Positions 14,963 through 23,037 are shown, numbered from the stretch's first letter. The stretch: DNA of 23,247 bases from Bacteroidales bacterium (GCA_017617475.1 JAFZWC010000011.1:1-23247); one strand, 5' to 3'. Notes: generated by a model from the letters alone, not told the origin. Numbers and translations are program-made.

Positions 14963-14988
14963 AGATGGCCGGTCAAGCCGGCCATGAC
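14963..14988 (-). repeat. GTCAT/ATCTC hairpin repeat in the divergent promoter region
   Basis: On the minus strand GTC, then ATGGCCGG paired with CCGGCCAT around CTTGA, then CT. On the plus strand it is followed by TGGGCATCTCTTG, which matches the end of the copy near 6870-6882. Confidence 0.8.
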
Positions 14989-14998
14989 TGGGCATCTC

Positions 14999-15029
14999 TT
15001 GCAACTGCGCGTAGAAATGTGTATCTTTG
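14999..15029 (+). promoter_or_regulatory. Promoter of the lipoprotein-exonuclease-rlmI-tex operon
   Basis: TTG (14999-15001), 20 nt, then TATCTTTG (15022-15029). The ATG at 15038 follows after only 8 nt, so the leader is very short. The TTG lies in the tail of a dispersed repeat. Confidence 0.75.
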
Positions 15030-15037
15030 TATGATAT

Positions 15038-16144
15038 ATGAAACAACGGATTTTTATCATTGGACTGGCACTTATGGCGGTGGCTGCGTGCAAGCAGGCG
15101 GGCAGCGCGCCGCGCGAGGCTATCGGCCTGGTGCAGAGCATAGTAGAAGATACAACCGGCGTGCGTGAACTGGTGGCGAAGGCAGGATGGAACGGGGCCG
15201 AAGGCTCCATTGCCCTGCTGGGAGAACCGGAGGATGTAGTGGTCCTGGCGCGGCGCTTCCGCTTCACGGACCGGATGGACAACGTGGATGGCCGGCAGAA
15301 GCCCGACTCCCTGCCGGATTTCGCCGGCGAGACGCTTCATGCCCTCATGGATGCTTACAATGCCCCTTATCACCAGTTCCTGGGTGGGGCGCAGGCCTTG
15401 GACAGTCTCCGGGAAATAGCCGTGAACGGTGCCCTCATGGCATGGGATACCGTTTGTTACCGATCGGCCACGGACCGCAAGGCCCTGCTTAAAAAGGCAT
15501 CTGCCAAAATCCTGATTTATACTTCTTCGTTGCAGGCAGAATACGGTGTCTTTGACGTGGATACGCTGCAGCAGCTGGTGGGCGGAAAAAGCCGCGTACT
15601 GTCTCCTGTGAACATCCTGATAGATAATGCCCTGGCCGCCGGAGCGCAGAATATGCTGGTCTGGGCCCCGGAAGCCGTGCGCGAATCCAAGGTTTGGGAA
15701 AAGGCTCTGGCCGAAAAGCACTGTGCTGACGCTACCCTGGCCGTCTTCACGCCCAAGCCGGCGCTGGATGTGCGCACGCAGCTGCGCGACGTCCTTCGGC
15801 AGTATCAGGTGACCGGTTTGCCGCTGGACGCCCTTATCATCGACAGTTATCAGGTGAATCTGATGCCGCTTCAGTCTGAACTGGGGCTTATCCGCCTTTC
15901 CGGTACGGAAGAGGATGCGGCCATGGACAAGATGCTGTCGCCTGGATTTCAGTTCTTTGAGCCGGCCGATGCCGTCCTGGACTACACGTACAGCCTTCTG
16001 CGGGAACAGAACCTCTTTGCACACAAGATTGCCAAGCCCCTGGTGAAGTATTACGAGAGCGTTGAATCCGGATCCGGGCAGGTGGTTCTGGTAGAGGCTT
16101 CCGATTCTTATGTAAACAGCACCTATGTTCCAAGTCTCGATTAG
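15038..16144 (+). CDS. Putative lipoprotein of unknown function
   Basis: A 368-residue protein with a lipoprotein signal: positively charged start MKQR, hydrophobic stretch, and lipobox AVAAC with the lipidated cysteine at C18, so it should be membrane-anchored outside the cytoplasm. I do not recognise the family. The alternation of beta strands and helices (AKILIYTSS, NMLVWAPEA, LDALIIDSYQ) suggests a Rossmann-like or periplasmic-binding-protein-like fold, but this is only an impression. It has its own promoter and overlaps the next gene by 20 nt. Its place at the head of an RNA-processing gene run is not explained by its predicted location. Confidence 0.8.
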   Translation: MKQRIFIIGLALMAVAACKQAGSAPREAIGLVQSIVEDTTGVRELVAKAGWNGAEGSIALLGEPEDVVVLARRFRFTDRMDNVDGRQKPDSLPDFAGETLHALMDAYNAPYHQFLGGAQALDSLREIAVNGALMAWDTVCYRSATDRKALLKKASAKILIYTSSLQAEYGVFDVDTLQQLVGGKSRVLSPVNILIDNALAAGAQNMLVWAPEAVRESKVWEKALAEKHCADATLAVFTPKPALDVRTQLRDVLRQYQVTGLPLDALIIDSYQVNLMPLQSELGLIRLSGTEEDAAMDKMLSPGFQFFEPADAVLDYTYSLLREQNLFAHKIAKPLVKYYESVESGSGQVVLVEASDSYVNSTYVPSLD

Positions 16145-16736
16145 CCCGGAAGAAATAGCGGCCTTGGAGCTGGCTTCGTTCCCGGGCGAGATTGTGCTGG
16201 TAGACGCCGAAGATGAGGTGTTCGACCAGGCCGTCCGCTACCTGAAAAAGCAGAAGGTCCTGGGGTTTGACACGGAAACCCGGCCCACTTTTTCGCCCGA
16301 CCAACACTCCACGGGAACGGCCCTGCTTCAGCTTTCCGGCAGCGGGAAAGCCTTCCTGTTCCGGCTTAAGAAGTGCGGCCTGCCGCGGTCTCTGGCGTCC
16401 ATTCTGGCCAATCCGATTATCCTGAAAGTGGGTGCCGCCACGCTGGACGACGTGCGGGGCCTCCAGAAGATTACCAAGTTCGCCCCCAAAGGTTTCGTGG
16501 ACCTGCAGAACATGGTATGGGAATACGGCATCCGGGACAAATCCGTAAAGAAGATGACGGCCATCATCCTGGGCGTAAAAATCTCCAAGGCGCAGCAGCT
16601 GAGCAACTGGGAGGCCGAAAAGCTATCCGAGAGCCAGCAGAAATATGCCGCTACCGACGCCTGGGTATGCCGCGAGATGTACCTGAAGCTCCAGGCTTCC
16701 GAAAAGAACCCCCTTACCCCCGAGCAGCATGGATAA
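16125..16736 (+). CDS. DEDDy 3'-5' exonuclease (RNase D-like)
   Basis: A 203-residue cytoplasmic exonuclease domain protein. The Exo I motif GFDTET gives D49 and E51, Exo II lies in GAATLDDV (D108 or D109), and Exo III is YAATD with Y174 and D178, so the DEDDy set is complete. It lacks the HRDC domains of full RNase D, and is close to the single-domain exonucleases of Bacteroidetes. Substrate (RNA or DNA) is not determined by the sequence; its position between the lipoprotein gene and an rRNA methyltransferase favours RNA. It overlaps both neighbours, by 20 and 8 bases. Confidence 0.9.
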   Translation: MFQVSISPEEIAALELASFPGEIVLVDAEDEVFDQAVRYLKKQKVLGFDTETRPTFSPDQHSTGTALLQLSGSGKAFLFRLKKCGLPRSLASILANPIILKVGAATLDDVRGLQKITKFAPKGFVDLQNMVWEYGIRDKSVKKMTAIILGVKISKAQQLSNWEAEKLSESQQKYAATDAWVCREMYLKLQASEKNPLTPEQHG

Positions 16737-17976
16737 GATTATCTTGAAACCCCGCAGGGAGGAGTCTCTCCTGCGTTTTCACCCCTGGGTGTTCTCAGGG
16801 GCCGTGGCCCAGATAGTAGGCCATCCGGCCGAAGGCGACCTGGTGAGTGTCTGTTCGGCCGACGGCAAACTGCTTTGCTGCGGCCATTACCAGGTGGGCT
16901 CCATCGCCGTGCGGGTTCTGAGCTTTGACGAGGACCCCACGCAGGCCGATTTCTGGCTGCGCATGCTCACCCGGGCGTACAAGCTGCGGGAGGCCTATGG
17001 GCTGGCAACGTCGGCCCAGACCACCTGCTACCGCCTGGTACATGGCGAGGGCGACGGGCTGCCGGGGCTTATCATTGACTATTACGACGGCGTGTGCGTG
17101 CTGCAGGCCCATTCCGTGGGCATGTTCCGCGCCAAGGCCGCCATTGCCGCCGCCCTGCAGGAACTGTACGGTCCCCGCCTGAAGGCCGTATACGACAAGA
17201 GTTCCGGCACGGCCCCCTTCAAGGCCGGCCTGGACCTGGTGGATGGATACTTGTATAAAGGAGATTCTCTCGGCCCTGACGGGCCTCGGAATGACAATTG
17301 TCATACCGAGCGAAGCGAGCGTATCTCCGGTGACGAGTTGGTCGTATTGGAGAATAACAATAAATTTATTGTGAACTGGTGCGAAGGGCAGAAGACAGGC
17401 TTCTTCCTGGACCAGCGGGAGAACCGCTTCCTGGTGGGCTCCCTGGCCCGCGGCCGCCGCGTGCTCAACCTTTTCTGCTACACCGGCGGCTTTTCCATTT
17501 ATGCCCTGGCGGGCGGCGCCGCCCATGTGGATTCCGTGGACAGCTCCAAGCGCGCCATGGATATGGTGGACCGCAACGTGGCCCTGAATGGCTTTACGAC
17601 GCAGCAGCATACTTCCTACTGCACGGATGCCATTGAGTTTGTGAAGAATGTGCCGGATGGCGCATACGACCTTATGATTGTGGACCCGCCGGCATTCGCC
17701 AAGCACCGTGGAGCCCTCAAGAATGCGTTGAGGGCCTATCAGCGCCTGAACGCCGTCGCCATTGCCAAGGTGGCTCCTGGTGGCTTCGTCTTCACCTTCA
17801 GTTGTTCGCAGGTGGTAGATAAGGAGGCGTTTGCGCTGGCCGTGTTCTCCGCCGCCGCCGAAACCGGCCGCAGCGTGCGCATCCTGGACCGCCTGAACCA
17901 GCCGGCCGACCATTCCGTGAACATCTACCATCCCGAGGGCGAATACCTCAAGGGCCTCCTTCTGTACGTGGAATAA
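16729..17976 (+). CDS. rlmI: Class I SAM-dependent rRNA methyltransferase, RlmI type
   Basis: A 415-residue enzyme of the RlmI family (m5C1962 of 23S rRNA in E. coli). An N-terminal PUA domain (about 1-75, starting KPRREESLLRFHPWVFSGA) precedes a small EEHEE-like region and the Rossmann methyltransferase domain: motif I VLNLFCYTGGFS from residue 245, DSVDSS for SAM ribose binding, DPPAF at 319-323, and FTFSCS with a conserved cysteine. Residues 178-200 are encoded by a 69-bp repeat dimer; removing it restores the sequence GYLYK-GDELVV, as in normal homologues. The gene overlaps the exonuclease gene by 8 bases and is followed after 4 bases by tex. Family is sure; the exact target base is inferred. 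Confidence 0.9.
   Translation: MDKIILKPRREESLLRFHPWVFSGAVAQIVGHPAEGDLVSVCSADGKLLCCGHYQVGSIAVRVLSFDEDPTQADFWLRMLTRAYKLREAYGLATSAQTTCYRLVHGEGDGLPGLIIDYYDGVCVLQAHSVGMFRAKAAIAAALQELYGPRLKAVYDKSSGTAPFKAGLDLVDGYLYKGDSLGPDGPRNDNCHTERSERISGDELVVLENNNKFIVNWCEGQKTGFFLDQRENRFLVGSLARGRRVLNLFCYTGGFSIYALAGGAAHVDSVDSSKRAMDMVDRNVALNGFTTQQHTSYCTDAIEFVKNVPDGAYDLMIVDPPAFAKHRGALKNALRAYQRLNAVAIAKVAPGGFVFTFSCSQVVDKEAFALAVFSAAAETGRSVRILDRLNQPADHSVNIYHPEGEYLKGLLLYVE
17260..17328. repeat. GTCAT/ATCTC hairpin repeat, inverted dimer, in frame in rlmI
   Basis: Two units joined at a central ATGACAATTGTCAT palindrome: GGAGATTC...AATGACA (17260-17296) and TGTCATAC...GTATCTCC (17299-17328). The outer ends GGAGAT and ATCTCC are inverted repeats. 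The total is 69 bp, exactly 23 codons. Confidence 0.9.
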
Positions 17977-17980
17977 AGAC

Positions 17981-20110
17981 ATGAAAGAACTGTATCTGAA
18001 TTATATAGCCCAGCTGCTTCGCATCCAGAAGTGGCAGGTGGAGAATTGTGTGGAATTGTTCCAGGAGGGCTGCACCATCCCGTTCATCAGCCGTTACCGC
18101 AAGGAGCGCACGGGCGGTCTCACGGACGTCGAGGTAGGGGAGGTGAAACATTGGGCCGACGTCTTCGAGGAGATGGAAAAGCGCAAGACTTCCATCCTGG
18201 GCACCATTGAGGAGCAGGGAAAACTGACGCCGGAACTGCAGAAGGCCATAGAGGACTGCGTGAGCAGCAGCGAGCTGGAAGACTTGTACCTGCCGTATCG
18301 GCCCAAGAGAAAGACGCGCGCCACAGCGGCTGTTGCCAAAGGTCTTGAACCTTTGGCCGATTTGCTCTGGAACAACAAATCCCGCAATCCGGAGGCCGAT
18401 GCCGCCAAGTTCGTGAAGGACGAGGTGGCCAGCGTGGAGGAAGCCTTACAGGGCGCCCGGGACATCTTGGCGGAAAGAATCAGTGAGACGGCTCACAACA
18501 GGGAGACGCTCAGGAACATTTACCGTACCCGCCGCGTGTGTTCCACTGTTACCAAAGCCGGAAAAGAAAGCCCCGAGGCCGCCAAATACCGCAGCTATTT
18601 CAATTTCTCCCAGCCTCTGGCCAAGATTCCTTCCCATAATCTGCTGGCCATGTTGCGCGCCCAGGACGAGGGTTTTGTGAAAGTGGTAATTGATGCCGAC
18701 GGAGAAAAGTGCGGCAACAAGCTCTACTACGACTATTGCCAGGAGCACGGTTATCCTTCGCATCGGCAGATCCGGGAGGCTGTGGACGATGCCTGGAAGC
18801 GTCTGCTGGACCCTTCCATCACGGGTGAGGTGCTTCGCGAGGCCAAGGAAAAGGCCGATGTGGAATCCATCCAGGTGTTCGGCGACAACCTGCGCCAGCT
18901 GCTCATGGACCCTCCGGTGGGCCAGAAGCGCGTGATGGCCATCGACCCGGGCTTCCGCACCGGCTGCAAAGTGGTGTGCCTGGACGAGCAGGGCAATCTG
19001 CTGGAACACGACGTCATTTACCCGCATCCTCCGGTGGCCAAAAAGATGGACGCCATCATCAAGGTGGCCGATCTGGTGGACAAGTTCAAGATAGAGGTGA
19101 TCGCTATCGGCAGCGGCACCGCCGGACGCGAGACGGAGGAATTCGTGCGCAAGGTGGGCCTGCCGGAAGAGGTGCGCATCTTCTCCGTGAGTGAAGACGG
19201 CGCCTCCGTTTATTCGGCCTCCGACGTGGGCCGGGAGGAGTTCCCGGAGTACGATGTCACCGTCCGCGGGGCGGTTTCCATCGGCCGGCGTCTGATGGAC
19301 CCTCTGGCGGAACTGGTGAAGATTGACCCCAAGTCCCTGGGTGTGGGGCAGTATCAGCACGACGTGGACCAGGGCCTCCTGAAGGAAAAGCTGGACAATA
19401 CGGTGGAGAGCTGTGTGAACCACGTGGGAGTGAACCTGAACACCGCCAGCCCGTATCTGCTGCGTTACGTGAGCGGCATCGGCCCTGCCCTGTCCAAGGC
19501 CATTACGGATTACCGCGCCAAGAACGGAGATTTCAAGAGCCGCGAGGAACTTCGCAAGGTTCCCCGTCTGGGTGACAAGGCTTTCCAGCAGTGCGCCGGT
19601 TTCCTGCGCATCCACGGGGCGGCTAATCCGCTGGACAATTCGGCCGTGCATCCGGAGGCTTATCATATTGTGGCCAGGATGGCCAAAGACCTGAACCTGA
19701 GCACCAAAGAGCTGGTGGGCAATGCCGAGGCCTGCAAAGGCATCGATGCGCAGAAGTATGTAGAGAAGGACTTCGGCCTTCCTACGGTGAACGACATTAT
19801 CCAGGAATTGCAGAAGCCCGGCCGCGACCCTCGCGAGAGCGCACAGGAGTTCGCCTTTGCCGACGATATCCACGAGATTGACGACCTCAAGCCCGGCATG
19901 GAACTGCCTGGGATCGTGACCAACCTCACGGCCTTCGGGGCCTTCGTGGACATCGGCCTGCACGAGAACGGCCTCATCCATGCTTCCCAGATGGGCGTGA
20001 AGGGCATGGCCGTTCCTTCCAAGGTGCTCAAACTGCATCAGCACGTTATGGTTCAGGTGCTTAGCGTGGACCTCGAACGAAACCGCATAGGATTAAGACT
20101 AATCAAATAA
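17981..20110 (+). CDS. tex: Tex family RNA-binding transcription accessory protein
   Basis: A 709-residue Tex protein, the bacterial relative of Spt6. The N-terminal helical region includes IPFISRYRKERTGGL (about 31-45). The YqgF/RNase H-like domain begins near residue 318 (VMAIDPGFRTGCKVV), the helix-hairpin-helix pair lies near 480-550 (LNTASPYLLRYVSGIGPALSK), and the S1 RNA-binding domain is at about 636-706 (GIVTNLTAFGAFVDIG). Length is typical and no domain is missing. It lies 4 nt after rlmI and 3 nt before the GH97 gene, so it shares their transcript. Tex affects transcription and RNA turnover, which suits the neighbouring exonuclease and rRNA methyltransferase. Confidence 0.96.
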   Translation: MKELYLNYIAQLLRIQKWQVENCVELFQEGCTIPFISRYRKERTGGLTDVEVGEVKHWADVFEEMEKRKTSILGTIEEQGKLTPELQKAIEDCVSSSELEDLYLPYRPKRKTRATAAVAKGLEPLADLLWNNKSRNPEADAAKFVKDEVASVEEALQGARDILAERISETAHNRETLRNIYRTRRVCSTVTKAGKESPEAAKYRSYFNFSQPLAKIPSHNLLAMLRAQDEGFVKVVIDADGEKCGNKLYYDYCQEHGYPSHRQIREAVDDAWKRLLDPSITGEVLREAKEKADVESIQVFGDNLRQLLMDPPVGQKRVMAIDPGFRTGCKVVCLDEQGNLLEHDVIYPHPPVAKKMDAIIKVADLVDKFKIEVIAIGSGTAGRETEEFVRKVGLPEEVRIFSVSEDGASVYSASDVGREEFPEYDVTVRGAVSIGRRLMDPLAELVKIDPKSLGVGQYQHDVDQGLLKEKLDNTVESCVNHVGVNLNTASPYLLRYVSGIGPALSKAITDYRAKNGDFKSREELRKVPRLGDKAFQQCAGFLRIHGAANPLDNSAVHPEAYHIVARMAKDLNLSTKELVGNAEACKGIDAQKYVEKDFGLPTVNDIIQELQKPGRDPRESAQEFAFADDIHEIDDLKPGMELPGIVTNLTAFGAFVDIGLHENGLIHASQMGVKGMAVPSKVLKLHQHVMVQVLSVDLERNRIGLRLIK

Positions 20111-20113
20111 CCA

Positions 20114-22075
20114 ATGAAACGATTTCTTACTGTTTTGGCACTTGCCGCCGTGTGCGGCCTAGCTGCCGCCAAGGATTACACCGTGACGTCGCCGGACGGC
20201 CACCTGAGCGTGAAGATTGACGCCGGGAAGGCACTTACCTACAGCATCGAGCGCGACGGGCTTCTGCTCATCAAGCCTTCCGTGCTGCAGCTGACGCTGG
20301 AGAACGGCACGCTGTGGGGCCCTTCGGCCCAGATTAAGAAAGCCGTCACCCGCAGCGTGGACAATACGGTGGATTCCCCCATGTTCAAACGCGCGCAGGT
20401 ACGCGACCATTTCAACGAGCTGGAGCTCCAGACCAAGGAGTACAAGCTGGTTTTCCGCGCATATGATGACGGCATTGCCTGGCGCTTTGTGCCCGTGAAG
20501 CCCGTTACGGTGAAGGCCGAGGACATCCTCTTCAGCTTTGCCCAGGACTGGCCGGCTTATATCCCGTACGTAAACCAGCACACGCAGACCCTGGAGGGCC
20601 AGTTCTTCAGCTCCCAGGAGTCCCATTATACCCATGCCAAGATTTCGGAATGGAACAAGGATCGCATCGCCTTCCTGCCCATTACGGTAGAGGCCGACAA
20701 GGGCATCAAACTGTGCATAGTGGAGGCCGATCTCATTGACTACCCCGGCATGTACCTGTACAACGGAACCTCGGGCCTCTCGCTCAAGGGGATGTTCGCC
20801 AAGGTTCCCGCCAGCTATGAAGCCGAAGACGGAGACACTTTCCAGCGCATCATCACTTCCCGCAAGGACGTGATTGCCGAGAATGTGAGCGTAATGCCCT
20901 GGCGCGCCGTTATTGTGGCTCCCGAGGCCAAGGATCTGGCCCAGAGCGACATGACGTGGCGTCTGGCCAGCCCGCAGGCCGTGGCCGATATTTCCTGGCT
21001 CAAGCCCGGCAAGGTGGCCTGGGACTGGTGGAACGGCTGGAACCTTTACGGAGTGGACTTCGAGGCCGGCATCAACACGCAGACCTATAAATATTATATT
21101 GACTTCGCGGCCGCCAACGGCATCGAGTATATAGTAATGGACGAAGGCTGGGCCAAGAATACGGTGCTAAACATGAAGGAATCGCAGCCGGACATCGACC
21201 TCCCCGAACTGGTGCGCTATGGCAAGGAGAAGGGCGTGGGCATTGTTCTTTGGACCATCGCCCGCCTGTTCGAAGACCAGATGGAGGAACTGTGCGCCCA
21301 GTATTCGGCCATGGGCGTCAAGGGCTGGAAGATTGATTTCATGGACCATGACGACCAGAACATGGTGCACTTCTACCGCAATGCCGCCGCCATGGCAGCC
21401 AAATACCACATGTTCGTGGATTTCCACGGCGCCTACAAGCCGGTGGGTATGTCCCGCACCTATCCCAACGTCCTCAATTACGAAGGCGTCTACGGCCTGG
21501 AGAACATGAAGTGGGGCGGTGACAAGGTGGACCAGGTGGCCTACGACGTTACCATTCCCTTCACCCGTCTTGTGGCCGGTCCGGCCGACTATACCCAGGG
21601 TGCCATGCGCAATGCCAAGAATGGTAATTTCCGCCCCGTGGGCGACGAACCCATGTCCCAGGGAACGCGCTGCCACCAGCTGGCAGAATACGTAATCTTT
21701 GACGCCCCGCTCTCCATGCTGTGCGACTCTCCTTCCAATTATATGCGCGAGCCCGAATGCACGGCCTGGATTGCCGCCATTCCTACGGTTTGGGACGAGA
21801 CCGTTGCCCTGGCCGGTGAAATAGGGGAGTACGTGGTAATGGCCCGGCGCAAGGGATCGACCTGGTACGTGGGCGCCCTTACCAACTGGGACGAGCGCGA
21901 CCTGGAACTGGATCTGAGCTTCATCCCTGCCGGCACCAAGGTTCAGATTGTGGCCGATGGCGTGAACGCCCACCGCGCCGCCCGCGACTTCAAGATGACG
22001 GAGAAGGTGCTGGACGGCAAGCCCGTCAAGATTCACCTGGCCCCTGGCGGAGGTTGGGTATTGAATACCAAGTAA
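20114..22075 (+). CDS. Glycoside hydrolase family 97, retaining alpha-galactosidase-like
   Basis: A 653-residue exported enzyme with a signal peptide (MKRFLTVLALAAVCGLAAA, cleavage near residue 19). The N-terminal beta-sandwich starts YTVTSPDGHLSVKI; the (beta/alpha)8 barrel runs from about 300 to 560 and a C-terminal beta domain ends GGGWVLNTK. The barrel has WKIDFMD with D408 as likely nucleophile and E463 (EGVYGLE) aligned with the acid/base Glu of the family. HG stands where the inverting SusB alpha-glucosidase has HE, so this belongs with the retaining branch known from Bacteroides thetaiotaomicron alpha-galactosidase. It follows tex by 3 nt without visible promoter, unusual because GH97 genes often sit in polysaccharide utilisation loci; no SusC/SusD genes are here. 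Confidence 0.92.
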   Translation: MKRFLTVLALAAVCGLAAAKDYTVTSPDGHLSVKIDAGKALTYSIERDGLLLIKPSVLQLTLENGTLWGPSAQIKKAVTRSVDNTVDSPMFKRAQVRDHFNELELQTKEYKLVFRAYDDGIAWRFVPVKPVTVKAEDILFSFAQDWPAYIPYVNQHTQTLEGQFFSSQESHYTHAKISEWNKDRIAFLPITVEADKGIKLCIVEADLIDYPGMYLYNGTSGLSLKGMFAKVPASYEAEDGDTFQRIITSRKDVIAENVSVMPWRAVIVAPEAKDLAQSDMTWRLASPQAVADISWLKPGKVAWDWWNGWNLYGVDFEAGINTQTYKYYIDFAAANGIEYIVMDEGWAKNTVLNMKESQPDIDLPELVRYGKEKGVGIVLWTIARLFEDQMEELCAQYSAMGVKGWKIDFMDHDDQNMVHFYRNAAAMAAKYHMFVDFHGAYKPVGMSRTYPNVLNYEGVYGLENMKWGGDKVDQVAYDVTIPFTRLVAGPADYTQGAMRNAKNGNFRPVGDEPMSQGTRCHQLAEYVIFDAPLSMLCDSPSNYMREPECTAWIAAIPTVWDETVALAGEIGEYVVMARRKGSTWYVGALTNWDERDLELDLSFIPAGTKVQIVADGVNAHRAARDFKMTEKVLDGKPVKIHLAPGGGWVLNTK

Positions 22076-22078
22076 ACG

Positions 22079-22106
22079 AAATCCCCGGTCGTCTGGCCGG
22101 GGATTC
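22079..22106. terminator. Bidirectional terminator between GH97 and glycosyltransferase genes
   Basis: AATCCCCGG (22080-22088) pairs with CCGGGGATT (22097-22105) around an 8-nt loop. It lies 4 nt after the GH97 stop and 4 nt from the end of the convergent glycosyltransferase. The T content after the stem is better on the minus strand. Confidence 0.75.
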
Positions 22107-22109
22107 TTA

Positions 22110-22889
22110 TTATGCTTTAGGGCTTATTTTTCGGAAGCGGAGGCCTATCACGCCCCAGAAGGCTTCGCCGAAGATTCCGCCGCTCATCTTGGAGGTGCCC
22201 TTCTGGCGGTTGGTAAAGACGATGGGCACTTCTTTCAAGGTGAAGCCCAGCTTCCAGGCGGTGTATTTCATCTCAATCTGGAAGCCGTAACCTTTCATTC
22301 TCACGGCATCCAGGTCCATGGTTTCCAGAACTTCCTTTTTATAGCAGACGAAGCCGGCCGTGGTGTCGTAGATGCGCATACGAAGCACGGTCCTTACATA
22401 GGCCGATGCAAAATACGACATGATGATGCGGCTGATGGGCCAGTCAATCACGCTCACGCCTTTGCAGTAGCGGGAACCTACAGCCAGGTCGGCCCCTTGT
22501 GAAGAGCATGCGGCGTACAGACGCAGGAGGTCTTCCGGACTGTGGGAGAAATCGGCATCCATTTCAAAAACATAGTCGTATCCCTTTTCCAGCGCCCAGC
22601 GGAAACCGGTGAGGTAGGCCGTGCCCAGTCCCAGCTTGCCGCTGCGCTCAATCAGATGCAGCCGCTCGCAGGGAGCCGGCTCCCTTTCTTCCGCTAATAA
22701 TTGGGCCGATGCTCCAGAAACGGAGCCAGTTCCCTGGATCTCTTTCACGATGGCGGCGGTACCGTCGGGGGAGCCGTCGTCTATGACCAGCACGTGGAAG
22801 TTGCCGGGAAGGGCGAACACGGCGGCAATGATGTCCCGGATGTTCTCCTTCTCGTTATAGGTGGGGATGATGACCAGTTTTTTATCCAT
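22110..22889 (-). CDS. Polyprenol-phosphate mannosyltransferase-like GT2 glycosyltransferase
   Basis: A 259-residue family 2 glycosyltransferase of the dolichol-phosphate mannose synthase (DPM1) type, which transfers a sugar from a nucleotide donor to polyprenyl phosphate on the cytoplasmic face of the membrane. Motifs: VIIPTYNEKENI (6-17), DDGSPDGT (37-44), ERSGKLGLGTAY (81-92), the metal-binding DAD (111-113) and NRQKGTSKMSGG near the C-terminus. It lacks the C-terminal membrane helices of some relatives. Residues about 52-74 are an extra segment encoded by a 68-bp palindrome, where homologues go from VKEIQ almost directly to RLHLIERSGK. The promoter -7 box lies 6 nt before the start codon. 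The donor and lipid acceptor are inferred from the family. Confidence 0.9.
   Translation of the reverse strand: MDKKLVIIPTYNEKENIRDIIAAVFALPGNFHVLVIDDGSPDGTAAIVKEIQGTGSVSGASAQLLAEEREPAPCERLHLIERSGKLGLGTAYLTGFRWALEKGYDYVFEMDADFSHSPEDLLRLYAACSSQGADLAVGSRYCKGVSVIDWPISRIIMSYFASAYVRTVLRMRIYDTTAGFVCYKKEVLETMDLDAVRMKGYGFQIEMKYTAWKLGFTLKEVPIVFTNRQKGTSKMSGGIFGEAFWGVIGLRFRKISPKA
22669..22736. repeat. 68-bp palindromic element in frame in the glycosyltransferase gene
   Basis: The 15-bp ends are inverted repeats with 13 matches (CAGGGAGCCGGCTCC at 22669-22683; the reverse complement of 22722-22736 is CAGGGAACTGGCTCC). An internal hairpin GCTCC-AGAAAC-GGAGC lies at 22711-22726. It is read without stops as a 23-residue insertion. 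It is unrelated in sequence to the other palindromes. Confidence 0.7.
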
Positions 22890-22895
22890 AGACTA

Positions 22896-22903
22896 CAAAT
22901 ATA
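22896..22903 (-). promoter_or_regulatory. -7 box of the glycosyltransferase gene
   Basis: TATATTTG on the minus strand matches TAnnTTTG; no clear -33 box is seen at the usual distance. The start codon follows after 6 nt, so the message would be nearly leaderless. Confidence 0.55.
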
Positions 22904-22920
22904 CGTATTATATTTATATA

Positions 22921-23011
22921 TGTCACTCTGAGGCTCTTCTTTTTTGTCATTCCGAGGCCCTTCGGGGCCGAGTGAATCTCCGGAGATATACTCGCTACGC
23001 TCGGTATGACA
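22921..23011. repeat. GTCAT/ATCTC hairpin repeat, back-to-back dimer plus a partial copy
   Basis: Two units join at a central ATCTCCGGAGAT (22976-22987), with TGTCATTC at the left outer end (22945) and GGTATGACA at the right (23011). This is the opposite arrangement to the dimer in rlmI, where TGTCAT ends meet in the centre. A decayed half unit (TGTCACTCTGAGG) lies at 22921-22933. Confidence 0.85.
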
Positions 23012-23037
23012 AAAAAATCAAAAAAAGTTGGAAAAAA

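Noticed and set aside
14882..16024. N-terminal extension of the C1 peptidase to 781 residues
   Set aside because: The extension lies antisense to the lipoprotein gene and upstream of the peptidase promoter, and the ATG at 14881 directly precedes a signal peptide.
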